This document shows, in pieces, positions 36,197 to 45,336 of a DNA stretch of 64,000 nt (positions are counted from its first letter, which is position 1; the number at the start of each line of letters is the position of its first letter). The notes beneath the pieces are model-generated. The model saw nothing but the letters and a program-made list of their open reading frames with translations. It did not search any database and was not told the DNA's origin. The position numbers were made by a program, and so were the translations under genes. Source of the DNA: Alteromonas oceanisediminis. GTDB lineage: Bacteria > Pseudomonadota > Gammaproteobacteria > Enterobacterales > Alteromonadaceae. The stretch spans positions 496,001 through 560,000 of the forward strand of contig NZ_JAHCTA010000001.1 in NCBI RefSeq assembly GCF_018474025.1, read 5' to 3'.

Positions 36197-37396
36197 ATGG
36201 CACAAAAAGGCACAAACAAACACGCAGGATGGCTTATTGCTGCCGCCTTTATTGGCCCTGGCACGGTAACGACAGCAAGTATCGCCGGTGCAGAATTTGG
36301 TTACAGTGTATTGTGGGCGCTGCTGTTTTCAATTGTCGCCACTCTGGTGCTTCAAGATATGACCGTGCGGCTTGGCGTTGTGACTCGTTCTGGCTTAGCT
36401 GAAGCCCTAAAAAACAGTGTAAAAGCACCCGCCGTCCGCTGGGGGTTTAGCCTGTTAATTGTTGGCGCTATCGGCATCGGCAATGCAGCGTATGAAGGCG
36501 GTAATCTCACCGGTGCCGCTTTGGGTCTGTCGCAACTCACGGGCGTGGGAATGCCGGTGTGGGTGGTCACGTTATCGATGATTTCGGCTTTGTTGCTGTG
36601 GTTTGGCGGCTATAAGCTAATAGAAAAAACACTGCTTCTGTTGGTCGCGATCATGAGTTTCATTTTTATTGCTACTGCCATCGTTGCCAGTCCAGACTGG
36701 AATGTATTGCTTAGCAACGCACTCAGCCCACGCTTTGACGCTGCCACCTTTACCATCGTGCTGGCTTTGATTGGTACCACCATTGTCCCCTACAACTTAT
36801 TTCTTCACGCCAGTGTCGTGAGCCAGTACTCAGGCGACATGCACGCTGAACTTAACGCGCAACGCCGCTCCAGTGCCATCGCGATTACGTGTGGCGGTTT
36901 TATCACGCTGGCTATCCTAACCACAGCGACCGGTGCATTTTATGCCACCGGAACCACACTCAGTGCCAGCAACATTGCCGCGCAGCTTCAACCATTGCTG
37001 GGCGACGGTGCAGCCGATATATTTGCCGTTGGCTTATTCGCCGCCGGACTCACCAGCGCGATAACCGCACCACTGGCTGCCGCTTATGCGGTATGTGGCG
37101 CGTTTGGATTATCCACCGCAATCCACACCACACCTTTTCGATTTGTGTGGCTACTGGTATTGCTGTGTGGTGCCATCGTTGCCAGCATAGGCTTCAAACC
37201 GCTGGCAGCGATGTTGTTCGCTCAAGCCACCAATGGGCTTTTACTGCCCTTTGTGGCCTTATTCCTGATCATGGTGATGAATGACAAAAACCGCTTGGGG
37301 CAACACCGCAACCACATGCTGATGAACGTCGTAGGCGGTGCGATTGTATTATTTACTTTGCTGCTGGGCTTGCGCAAACTCATCGGCGTTTTTTAA
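36197..37396 (+). CDS. Nramp-family (SLC11-like) transporter lacking the canonical metal-site residues
   Basis: 399 residues and about eleven hydrophobic helices, PF01566-like. Helix 1 reads FIGPGTVTTASIAGAEFGY where true MntH proteins have DPGN, so the metal-binding Asp is Gly. Helix 6 reads TIVPYNLFLHASVVS where MntH has MPHNLYLHS, so the metal-binding Met is Val and the His is Tyr. It therefore belongs to a divergent branch, possibly with a different cation such as magnesium. The 3' end overlaps the convergent patB gene by 48 bases. Confidence 0.88.
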   Translation: MAQKGTNKHAGWLIAAAFIGPGTVTTASIAGAEFGYSVLWALLFSIVATLVLQDMTVRLGVVTRSGLAEALKNSVKAPAVRWGFSLLIVGAIGIGNAAYEGGNLTGAALGLSQLTGVGMPVWVVTLSMISALLLWFGGYKLIEKTLLLLVAIMSFIFIATAIVASPDWNVLLSNALSPRFDAATFTIVLALIGTTIVPYNLFLHASVVSQYSGDMHAELNAQRRSSAIAITCGGFITLAILTTATGAFYATGTTLSASNIAAQLQPLLGDGAADIFAVGLFAAGLTSAITAPLAAAYAVCGAFGLSTAIHTTPFRFVWLLVLLCGAIVASIGFKPLAAMLFAQATNGLLLPFVALFLIMVMNDKNRLGQHRNHMLMNVVGGAIVLFTLLLGLRKLIGVF

Positions 37397-38512
37397 TCGT
37401 CGTATTGCGGTTTCAAGCTGTGCTCGCGGGCAACCAAAGTTAATTCTAAACCCGCTGGCCTGACCAAAATCAGCCCCAGGCGACGGGCCCACACCGCGTG
37501 ATTCACACCATGCTTGAGTGTCATTCACCCCTAAACCACTGGCCTCAACCCACAGTAAAAATGTCGCTTCGGGGGTCACGGCGCTCAGGCCGTCAATCTG
37601 ATTAATCTGCTTGACCAAATAATCGCGATTCCCGCGCAAATACTGGAGCACCTCATGATGCCATTGCTCGGCTTGGGTAAACGCCGCTTCGGTAGCCACT
37701 AAACCCAAAATATTCACCCACGGGATCATACCCTGCGAAGCGCGATTAAAGCGGGCGCGCAGTTGTCGGTTTGGAATAATGGCAAACGCGGCACCTAAAC
37801 CCGCAACATTGAACGTTTTACTCGCCGCCATCAACGTAATGCTATGTTCGTGCAACGCTGAATGATTTCCCGCAGGCAGATGTTTAGCGTTTTCCGACAA
37901 GACCAAATCGCAATGTATTTCGTCCGAGCACACCACCACATCGTGGGCTGTGCAAATCGTTGCGACTCTGTCTAACTCAGCTTGAGTTAATACGCTGCCA
38001 ACAGGATTCATTGGGTTACATAAAATAAATAGCTTCGTTTCTGGCAGTGCGGCGTGGCGTTCGAGAGCGTCAAAGTCCAGCGTGAAGCGGCCATCTTCTA
38101 ACACACAATCTACCGTTAAGCGGTTTAAACCATGCAAAGCTGGCGCGGCTAACAAAGGTGGGTAGTTTGGCGTTTGTACAATCACATTGTCACCTGCATG
38201 ACACAACGCTTTGCAGGCCGCGTTAAACGCCGGCACTACACCTGGCATCCACACGATCCAGTCTGTCTCCACATCCCACTGGTGCTGCTGTTTCAACCAA
38301 TGCTTTACCGCTTGATTCGCGCCGGTATGCTGGCTGGGTAAGGTGTAGCCGAGTACCCCATGGTCAATTTCACCGCGCAGAGCGGATAAGATTGATGGGG
38401 CACAGGTGAACTCCATGTCGGCAACCCACATGGGTAAAATGTCGGTTCCTGCGTATTTTTTCCACTTGAAGGCATCGGTGTTGGCGCGGTCCGGGCAACT
38501 GTCGAAGTTCAT
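37349..38512 (-). CDS. patB: MalY/PatB-family cystathionine beta-lyase or aminotransferase
   Basis: 387 residues, fold-type I PLP enzyme. MWVADMEFTCAP near the start is typical of the MalY/PatB group. WMPGVVPAFNAAC, CNPMNPVGSVLT, SDEIHCDL and the PLP-lysine motif AASKTFNVAGLGAAF follow. MalY and PatB cleave cystathionine or cysteine to pyruvate and ammonia. It is the last gene of the minus-strand run DUF192-lysC-response regulator-patB, with 7 bases to the upstream gene. The C-terminus (AQAQQQSK) overlaps the Nramp gene. Confidence 0.92.
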   Translation of the reverse strand: MNFDSCPDRANTDAFKWKKYAGTDILPMWVADMEFTCAPSILSALRGEIDHGVLGYTLPSQHTGANQAVKHWLKQQHQWDVETDWIVWMPGVVPAFNAACKALCHAGDNVIVQTPNYPPLLAAPALHGLNRLTVDCVLEDGRFTLDFDALERHAALPETKLFILCNPMNPVGSVLTQAELDRVATICTAHDVVVCSDEIHCDLVLSENAKHLPAGNHSALHEHSITLMAASKTFNVAGLGAAFAIIPNRQLRARFNRASQGMIPWVNILGLVATEAAFTQAEQWHHEVLQYLRGNRDYLVKQINQIDGLSAVTPEATFLLWVEASGLGVNDTQAWCESRGVGPSPGADFGQASGFRINFGCPRAQLETAIRRLKNADEFAQAQQQSK

Positions 38513-38519
38513 GATTCTC

Positions 38520-38894
38520 CTAATCTACTATGTCATCGAGTTTATCGAGCAAGTCCTGAGTGGCAAATGGCTTTGCGATAAAAGCATCGGCTCCTAATTT
38601 GCGTGCTTCTAACACTTTTTCACGGGTGGCGTTGCCGGTAAGCATCAGAAACTTTGCATCCAAAACAGCGCCGTTTAGCGCTGCCAATACATCCAGCCCA
38701 TCTTTTTCAGGCATCATCAGGTCGCTGATCACTAACTGATATTCAAACGCACCCGCTTCTTCAATCGCACGAATGGCATCCGTACTTTTAGTAAAGGTGT
38801 GTACCTGCCCCTCGGTGTAATCGGCAAGTACAAGGGTGACCAGTTCCAGTGTGACAACATCGTCGTCCACCACCAATATATTGATATTCTTCAT
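38520..38894 (-). CDS. Single-domain response regulator (CheY-like)
   Basis: 124 residues, a receiver domain alone. The acidic pocket is VVDDDVV, the phosphorylation Asp is in LVISDLMMPEKDGLDVL (about residue 58), LMLTGNATREKV carries the Thr switch, and FIAKPF the conserved Lys. There is no output domain. It is sandwiched between lysC (8 bases upstream) and patB (7 bases downstream), so it appears co-transcribed with amino-acid genes; its kinase is not in the window. Confidence 0.93.
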   Translation of the reverse strand: MKNINILVVDDDVVTLELVTLVLADYTEGQVHTFTKSTDAIRAIEEAGAFEYQLVISDLMMPEKDGLDVLAALNGAVLDAKFLMLTGNATREKVLEARKLGADAFIAKPFATQDLLDKLDDIVD

Positions 38895-38902
38895 CAGTCT
38901 GC

Positions 38903-40252
38903 CTACTCAAACAAATCTCTGTGCAGGGCGGTGACAACGTTTGCGCTGTCTGCTTCATTCACCAGAAAGCTCATGTTGTGTGGATTCGCACCAAAGCAAA
39001 TCATGCGCACGTTGAAATCGCTCACCGCATTAAATATTCGGCTCGACACGCCCTTGGCTGATTGCATGTGATTGCCGACCACCGTCACCAAATCAAAGCC
39101 TTTTTCAACCGTCACTTCGCTCATGGCTTCAAGGTCAGCAATGGTTGCTTTATTCAAGCGTTCTGCCACTGAGTTAGGCGGGTTGTCCAGCGTAAATGAA
39201 ATCGCGATTTCTGATGTTGTCACCAGGTCGACGGATAGCTTGTGTTGCGCAATGATGCCAAACACACGTTCAAGGTAACCTTGAGCGTACATCATTTGTG
39301 GCGTTTTCACCGTCACCATTACCTGTTGTGAACGGCGGGTTATTGCACGGTACGCAGGCTCATGCTGACAATCTTTAACAATCCACGTTCCGCCTTTTTC
39401 GGGTTCCCGGCTAGAGCCTACAAATACTGGAATATCACGTCTAAGCGCCGGCTCCATAGTCGCTGGGTGCAGCACTTTCGCGCCAAAGGTCGCCATCTCG
39501 GCGGCTTCTTCAAAGCTGAGTTCAGGTAGTGGTTTCGCCGCTTTGGTGATGCGAGGGTCGGTGGTATAAACGCCGATGACATCAGTCCAGATTTCACAGC
39601 TTTTTGCATCAAGCGCTTCAGCAATCAGCGCAGCGGTAAAGTCAGAACCGCCTCGCCCTAGCGTGGTTGTATTGCCATGAATATCGGCACCCACGAAGCC
39701 CTGCGTAACCACCACATGCTCAGTTAACTCTGGTGTTAATACTTCTGCTGCGCGCTGCGCAATCAAATCTAGCTGAGGTACGCCCTCTCCAAACGTGCTG
39801 TCAGTCACCAACACTTTGCGTATATCAAAATTAAGTGCGTTCACGCCCTGTTGCTTTAGCACTTCAGTGCACAGCAAAGACGACATGCGCTCGCCCATTG
39901 ACATCAATTCATCTTTTAAATCATCGCGATGTAAAATCTCTTCGTGGCACGCTAGTGATTCAATTTCTGCCAGCAGCGCTTCCAGCTTATCGGACACGGC
40001 TTCTGATGCATCAAGGCGTGCTAATATTGCATGCTCGATGCGCCTGATTTTTTCGCACGTTTCGGCAATTTGTGCCTGCGTTAAGGGACTAAATGCCAAC
40101 TCTACCAGCAAATTAGTCACTCCAGCCGCCGCACTGACAACCATCACGCGTGTTTCGGGATTATGCTTTACAATGTTCGCACAATTTGAAATGGCGTCGA
40201 AATTCGCCACACTGGTGCCGCCAAATTTGGCGATATTGATGGCCTTACTCAC
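38903..40252 (-). CDS. lysC: Aspartate kinase, monofunctional
   Basis: 449 residues. Phosphorylates aspartate in the first step of Lys, Thr, Met and DAP synthesis. The N-terminal kinase domain has AKFGGTSVANF, LGRGGSDFTAALIAEALDA and EIWTDVIGVYTTDPR. Two ACT domains lie after about residue 310 (QVMVTVKTPQMM and LVTVVGNHMQSAKG) and would allow feedback control by an amino acid. There is no homoserine dehydrogenase fusion. The start overlaps DUF192 by eight bases, and the response regulator follows, forming an operon with patB. Confidence 0.95.
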   Translation of the reverse strand: MSKAINIAKFGGTSVANFDAISNCANIVKHNPETRVMVVSAAAGVTNLLVELAFSPLTQAQIAETCEKIRRIEHAILARLDASEAVSDKLEALLAEIESLACHEEILHRDDLKDELMSMGERMSSLLCTEVLKQQGVNALNFDIRKVLVTDSTFGEGVPQLDLIAQRAAEVLTPELTEHVVVTQGFVGADIHGNTTTLGRGGSDFTAALIAEALDAKSCEIWTDVIGVYTTDPRITKAAKPLPELSFEEAAEMATFGAKVLHPATMEPALRRDIPVFVGSSREPEKGGTWIVKDCQHEPAYRAITRRSQQVMVTVKTPQMMYAQGYLERVFGIIAQHKLSVDLVTTSEIAISFTLDNPPNSVAERLNKATIADLEAMSEVTVEKGFDLVTVVGNHMQSAKGVSSRIFNAVSDFNVRMICFGANPHNMSFLVNEADSANVVTALHRDLFE

Positions 40253-40754
40253 TGACTCTGACTCCTTCTTTCAATTCTTGGGCGCTAAAGCGCTGTAATA
40301 CCGTGAGGGTGTCTCCCTCGCTGACCTGATTGGCGGCAAACCAGCCTTGATTCATTTCCAGCGCATGAAGCACGGGCTTAGACGATGGCACTGAGGTCAA
40401 ATCCAATGGCTGCAAAGGCTTAATGTCTACAATGATGCCGCGACTGTCAATATAAGCTATGTCCAGTGGAATCAGTGTATTTTTCATCCAGAAACCGGCC
40501 ATTCGTGCCGACTCAAATTCAAATAACATACCGCAATCGCCACACAGCTCAGCGCGATCCATCAAACCACGTGCCCGCTGTGCGTAGGTCGATGCATACT
40601 CCACGTCCAACTGAATATCATTGACCTCAACGACAGCGCGACCAAACTCGATATCCGCTTCGATACTCTGGCCAACAGCGCTGAAGCACAACAGAGTGAC
40701 AAAAAGCCCCCAGCAAAGCAATGCTGCTGACGAGTATTTAACCTGCTTAACCAT
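40245..40754 (-). CDS. DUF192 family exported protein
   Basis: 169 residues from ATG 40754 (GGGAGAAATGT upstream). The N-terminus is a signal peptide or anchor (AALLCWGLFVTLLCFSAVGQ). The DUF192 core follows: VEYASTYAQRARGLMDRAEL, GMLFEFESARMAGFWMKNTLIPLDIAYID and VLHALEMNQGWFAANQVSEGD. Function is unknown. Its end overlaps lysC by eight bases. The acnB terminator sits just upstream of the ribosome site. Confidence 0.92.
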   Translation of the reverse strand: MVKQVKYSSAALLCWGLFVTLLCFSAVGQSIEADIEFGRAVVEVNDIQLDVEYASTYAQRARGLMDRAELCGDCGMLFEFESARMAGFWMKNTLIPLDIAYIDSRGIIVDIKPLQPLDLTSVPSSKPVLHALEMNQGWFAANQVSEGDTLTVLQRFSAQELKEGVRVSE

Positions 40755-40766
40755 ACATTTCTCCCA

Positions 40767-40802
40767 TAAAAAAACCGGGCGCTTCAACGAAGGCCCGGTT
40801 TT
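40767..40802 (-). terminator. Intrinsic terminator of acnB
   Basis: AAAACCGGGC at 40771-40780 pairs with GCCCGGTTTT at 40793-40802. On the minus strand the hairpin ends in a run of seven T. It lies 18 bases after the acnB stop and immediately before the DUF192 ribosome site. Confidence 0.88.
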
Positions 40803-40820
40803 GTCATTCAGCTAGCTGAA

Positions 40821-43433
40821 TCAGGCGACGTTTAGCGTTGGGATGATCTTCGCTTTCGCGTTCTCTTCCGCTTTCTTAAACACATCCATTCGATCAAAGT
40901 TTAAGTATTTAAACACTTCAGCACTCATTGATTCAATCTTACTGGCGTATTGCATGTACTCTTCTGTGGTTGGCACCCGGCCAACAATCGCACCCACAGC
41001 GGCCAGTTCAGCCGAGCACAAGTAAACATTCGCGCCATCACCCAAACGGTTCGGGAAATTACGCGTCGACGTTGACAACACCGTTGCACCTGCCAGCACG
41101 CGCGCCTGATTACCCATACACAGCGAACACCCTGGCATTTCAGTACGAACACCAGCACGGCCATAAATATTGTAGTAACCCTCTTCCATTAATTGTGCCT
41201 GATCCATCTTGGTAGGAGGAGAGATCCACAAGCGCGTTGGCAATGTACCACTGAATTGCTCCAGCAGTTTACCCGCCGCACGGAAGTGACCGATATTGGT
41301 CATGCACGAGCCGATAAACACTTCATCAACTTTATCACCGGCAACTTCCGACAACGTTTTGGCGTCATCCGGGTCGTTCGGGCAGCATAAAATTGGCTCT
41401 TTAATGTCATTCAGATCGATCTCGATCACTTCTGCATATTCTGCATCTTTATCCGCTTGCATCAATTCAGGGTTGGCCAGCCACTCTTCCATCTTCAGCG
41501 CGCGACGCTCAAGGGTGCGTGGATCACCATAGCCTTCGTTGATCATCCAACGCAGCATGGTGATATTTGAACGTAAATATTCGGCAATCGACTCTTCAGA
41601 CAGTTTGATGGTACAACCTGCCGCAGAGCGCTCTGCTGACGCATCCGACAATTCAAATGCTTGTTCAACGGTGAGATGATCAAGCCCTTCGATTTCAAGA
41701 ATACGACCTGAGAACGCGTTGATCTTGCCTTTCTTCGCAACCGTTAACAGACCTTGCTTGATACCGTATAACGGGATTGCATGAACGAGGTCGCGCAGGG
41801 TAATACCCGGTTGCATTTTTCCTTTAAACCGCACCAATACAGACTCAGGCATATCCAACGGCATAACTCCGGTAGCGGCCGCGAAAGCCACCAAGCCAGA
41901 ACCCGCTGGGAATGAAATACCCATGGGGAAACGTGTATGCGAATCACCGCCTGTACCTACAGTATCAGGCAGAAGCATGCGGTTGAGCCATGAGTGAATA
42001 ATACCGTCGCCGGGGCGCAATGAAACGCCGCCACGATTCATAATAAAATCAGGCAATGTGTGCTGAGTGTCGATATCTACTGGTTTAGGGTACGCCGCAG
42101 TGTGACAGAACGACTGCATGGTTAAGTCTGCAGTGAAACCAAGGCAGGCTAAGTCTTTCAACTCATCGCGAGTCATAGGGCCGGTCGTGTCCTGACTACC
42201 CACGGTGGTCATTTTGGGTTCGCAATACGTGCCCGGACGAATACCTTCTACGCCACACGCTTTGCCGACCATTTTCTGTGCCAGCGTATAACCTTTGCCC
42301 GTATCATTTGGCTGTTCTGGGCGACGGAATAAATCGGTTTCACCCATGCCTAGCGCTTCACGCGCTTTTTCGGTTAAGCCACGACCAATGATTAAGTTGA
42401 TACGGCCACCCGCGCGCACTTCATCAAGTAATACTTTAGATTTATAGCTATACTCGGCCAATACTTCGCCGGTTTCAGCATTCTGGATTTTGCCATCCAA
42501 TGGGAAAATGTCGATAACATCGCCCATTTCCATTTTTTCAACATCAGCTTCAAACACTAATGCACCGGCATCTTCCATGGTATTGAAGAAAATTGGCGCG
42601 ACTTTACTGCCGATACAAATACCGCCACCACGCTTGTTTGGAACACCGGGTAAGTCTTCACCGAAGAACCACAATACGCTGTTAGTCGCTGATTTGCGCG
42701 ACGAGCCTGTACCCACTACGTCACCCACAAATGCCACGGGGTGGCCTTTTGCTTTTACCGCTTCAATTTGCGCCAGTGGACCTACTTCGCCGTGTTTTTC
42801 AGGCTCCAGTCCATCACGTGTCATTTTGTACATTGCCCGTGCATGCAGAGGAATATCGGGGCGCGACCACGCATCGGGTGCAGGAGACAAGTCATCCGTG
42901 TTGGTTTCACCGGTGACTTTAAACACACTCGCAGTGATTTTCTCAGGTAGGTCGTTGCGTGACGTGAACCACTCGCCTTCTGCCCACGAATTAATCACAT
43001 CAGTCGCGAACTCGTTGCCCGCCTTGTGTTTTTCTTCCACATCGTGAAACGCATCAAACATCAAAATAGTATGCTTAAGCTCTTCTGCTGCTAACTCAGC
43101 AAGCTCTTTATCGTCAAGCAAGCTAACCAGAGTTTCGATGTTGTAACCACCGTGCATATTGCCGAGGAGTTGCACAGCGGCATCTTTGTCGATCAACGGG
43201 CTGTTGTCTTCGCCCTTCGCGATCGCACTTAAGAAACCCGCCTTCACGTACGCAGCTTCATCAACACCAGGAGGAACGCGCTCTGAGATAAGCTCAAGCA
43301 AATATTGTTCTTCACCTGCCGGGGGATTTTTTAATAATTCGACCAGTCCTGCAACTTGTTCAGCGTTAAGCGGCTTCGGGGGAATGCCTTCAGCGGCACG
43401 CTCGTCAACGTGTTTACGATACTCTTCTAACAC
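40821..43433 (-). CDS. acnB: Aconitate hydratase B
   Basis: 870 residues from a GTG with CGAGGACC upstream. AcnB interconverts citrate and isocitrate and 2-methylisocitrate intermediates. The AcnB-specific N-terminal HEAT-like domain (about 1-160) comes first, then the swivel domain with [13 protein letters not shown], then the catalytic core. The iron-sulfur cysteines are in [11 protein letters not shown] and [11 protein letters not shown], and [11 protein letters not shown] and [10 protein letters not shown]-type motifs ([10 protein letters not shown]) are present. A terminator follows. Confidence 0.97.
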   Translation of the reverse strand: MLEEYRKHVDERAAEGIPPKPLNAEQVAGLVELLKNPPAGEEQYLLELISERVPPGVDEAAYVKAGFLSAIAKGEDNSPLIDKDAAVQLLGNMHGGYNIETLVSLLDDKELAELAAEELKHTILMFDAFHDVEEKHKAGNEFATDVINSWAEGEWFTSRNDLPEKITASVFKVTGETNTDDLSPAPDAWSRPDIPLHARAMYKMTRDGLEPEKHGEVGPLAQIEAVKAKGHPVAFVGDVVGTGSSRKSATNSVLWFFGEDLPGVPNKRGGGICIGSKVAPIFFNTMEDAGALVFEADVEKMEMGDVIDIFPLDGKIQNAETGEVLAEYSYKSKVLLDEVRAGGRINLIIGRGLTEKAREALGMGETDLFRRPEQPNDTGKGYTLAQKMVGKACGVEGIRPGTYCEPKMTTVGSQDTTGPMTRDELKDLACLGFTADLTMQSFCHTAAYPKPVDIDTQHTLPDFIMNRGGVSLRPGDGIIHSWLNRMLLPDTVGTGGDSHTRFPMGISFPAGSGLVAFAAATGVMPLDMPESVLVRFKGKMQPGITLRDLVHAIPLYGIKQGLLTVAKKGKINAFSGRILEIEGLDHLTVEQAFELSDASAERSAAGCTIKLSEESIAEYLRSNITMLRWMINEGYGDPRTLERRALKMEEWLANPELMQADKDAEYAEVIEIDLNDIKEPILCCPNDPDDAKTLSEVAGDKVDEVFIGSCMTNIGHFRAAGKLLEQFSGTLPTRLWISPPTKMDQAQLMEEGYYNIYGRAGVRTEMPGCSLCMGNQARVLAGATVLSTSTRNFPNRLGDGANVYLCSAELAAVGAIVGRVPTTEEYMQYASKIESMSAEVFKYLNFDRMDVFKKAEENAKAKIIPTLNVA

Positions 43434-43585
43434 TTTTTGGTCCTCGTGGTTGGAGCTATGACCGCCGGAATAATAACTCGCGCGATCGGGTGATAATAAA
43501 ACCCGCGAAGTATAGCGTTTTCGCGGTTTAAATTAAATCAGAATGGGCTAATAGTTTGATTATAGCCGATATTCACTAGCGGAAT

Positions 43586-44716
43586 CTAATCGGCTGAAGT
43601 CATTCGTAAAAGTGATGCATCATCGCCATCGGTCAACAGGTACACTGCGCCGCCCTGACCTACAGCAACGTCGCGCAAACGCATAGCGAGGCTACCCACA
43701 ACCGGTTTCTGAATAAGTCGTTCGCCGTTTTGTATACGCACCCAGTGGAAATGGGGTGGTTTAAGTGCGGTGATCAGTAAGTCGCCATCCAACTCCGCAA
43801 GTTCTTCGCCGCGATATTGCACCATGCCTGCCGGCGCGATTGATGGCGTCCAATTCACAATCGGCTCAACCATACCCGGATACGTTTCAAACGGGCTGAT
43901 GTTAGCGCCAGAGTAATCTTTGCCTCGGGTCACCACTGGCCAACCGTAGTTTGCCCCTGCCGTGATCACATTTATCTCATCACCGCCTGCTGGGCCGTGC
44001 TCATGAGCTAACACCTGATTGTTTTTGGCATCGTAAACCAGCCCCTGCATATTACGGTGGCCTAACGAGTAAATGAAGTCCTGAGGGCCGCCCGCTCCCG
44101 TGTAAAACGGGTTATCCGCTAGCGCCTCCCCCGTGTCACTGAGGCGCAGTATTTTTCCTAACATCGACGTATTGCGCTGGGCGTCTTCACGGTAATCGAA
44201 GCCGTCCCCTACGCTAACTAACAAACTGCCATCAGCAAGAAAAGCCAGTCGCCCGGCGTAATGCACAGGCGTGTCTTTCAATGAGTTGACTGAAAACAGG
44301 CGTTCCCATGCAGCTAGACTTCCCTGCGCGTAAACTGCGCGGGCTATGGCGAGATAGTTGGCATCCGGCTCTCCTGCAGCATAGGTGATATAGACAAAGC
44401 CGTTTTGCGCAAAATCAGGATGTAACTCAATGTCGAGTAGACCACCTTGCCCCGCCACATAGATATCTGGAGGCACATCGCCTAAATACTGCTTTTGATT
44501 GTTTTCACTGAGCAGCACAATTGACCCCGACTTTTCACTGATCAACCACTGCCCGTCGGGCAACTGAGTGAGTGCCCAAGGAGAGCGCAAGCCAGTCGCC
44601 ACTGTCTCGACCGTCACATTCGGAAATACAGGTTGAGCGACGGCGCTACTGATGCCGACAAATACAAAAAGCACCAGGGCGATTAGTGGGTTTAGCGATG
44701 TACCAATAGGCCGCAT
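43586..44716 (-). CDS. PQQ-dependent sugar dehydrogenase (aldose sugar dehydrogenase type)
   Basis: 376 residues with a signal peptide (LIALVLFVFVGISSAVA). A six-bladed propeller is expected. LRSPWALTQLPDGQWLISEKSG, the catalytic-His region and the calcium/PQQ motifs LGHRNMQGLVYDA, EHGPAGGDEIN and NYGWPVVTRG are visible. Soluble enzymes of this family oxidise sugars in the periplasm with PQQ. No PQQ synthesis genes are in the window, so cofactor supply is unknown. Confidence 0.92.
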   Translation of the reverse strand: MRPIGTSLNPLIALVLFVFVGISSAVAQPVFPNVTVETVATGLRSPWALTQLPDGQWLISEKSGSIVLLSENNQKQYLGDVPPDIYVAGQGGLLDIELHPDFAQNGFVYITYAAGEPDANYLAIARAVYAQGSLAAWERLFSVNSLKDTPVHYAGRLAFLADGSLLVSVGDGFDYREDAQRNTSMLGKILRLSDTGEALADNPFYTGAGGPQDFIYSLGHRNMQGLVYDAKNNQVLAHEHGPAGGDEINVITAGANYGWPVVTRGKDYSGANISPFETYPGMVEPIVNWTPSIAPAGMVQYRGEELAELDGDLLITALKPPHFHWVRIQNGERLIQKPVVGSLAMRLRDVAVGQGGAVYLLTDGDDASLLRMTSAD

Positions 44717-44816
44717 AATGGGTCCTTTTTTATTCCAAGTGGGATTAGCTTAGTCATTGTGTTCACAAATTGTAAGCGCTATGGTGTTATTATCAAAGTT
44801 GCTGTAGGGCGAAAAG

Positions 44817-45272
44817 ATGAAACCGATACTTCACTGGATTGCGGCGTGGATCATTGCTGCGCTCGTGACTTTTGCGCTGGCGAGTGTTTTCCATAGCCAG
44901 TTTGTGCTGTACGAGTTAAGCCGTTTGAACATCGCTATTCCCAGTAGCGAATGGGTGTCGATGACCTTGAGTGATTTCATCGGGTTACTCCCCAGCTATG
45001 GCGGCGCTATTGCCTTTGCGCTATTGATGGGTTTTATTATCTTAACTGGGGTGAATCGCTACGTAGGTCAGGTTCCTCGTTGGCTGTTTCCTTTCGCTGC
45101 TGCGTTTGCAATGGCAGTGATGCTGTTGGCGATGCAGCCTATATTGAATGTCACTTTGATTGCGGGCGCGCGCAGCACACTGGGCTTTTTATTTCAATGC
45201 GCAGCCGGCTTGATGGGCGGTTACGTCTTCGCACGCATTATCAGCCAAAAACATACATCAGTATCAATGTAA
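44817..45272 (+). CDS. Hypothetical membrane protein, four helices
   Basis: 151 residues with four hydrophobic segments (about 6-26, 54-80, 86-108, 118-140). The loop after helix one is SQFVLYELSRLNIAIPSSEW. The pattern matches small hypothetical inner-membrane proteins of marine gammaproteobacteria. No function can be given. It is divergent from the sugar dehydrogenase and lies 64 bases before the acyl-CoA ligase. Confidence 0.75.
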   Translation: MKPILHWIAAWIIAALVTFALASVFHSQFVLYELSRLNIAIPSSEWVSMTLSDFIGLLPSYGGAIAFALLMGFIILTGVNRYVGQVPRWLFPFAAAFAMAVMLLAMQPILNVTLIAGARSTLGFLFQCAAGLMGGYVFARIISQKHTSVSM

Positions 45273-45336
45273 TCGAATTGTTAACAGATTTCGTATATGG
45301 TGAGATGAGTCGTCCCAAACCATAAGAAAAGTCGCC

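Noticed and set aside
39795-40298. Plus-strand frame antisense to lysC (167 residues)
   Set aside because: Serine-rich low-information translation typical of a shadow of a real gene.
42490-43047. Plus-strand frame antisense to acnB (185 residues)
   Set aside because: Shadow of the highly conserved aconitase; no ribosome site or known domain.
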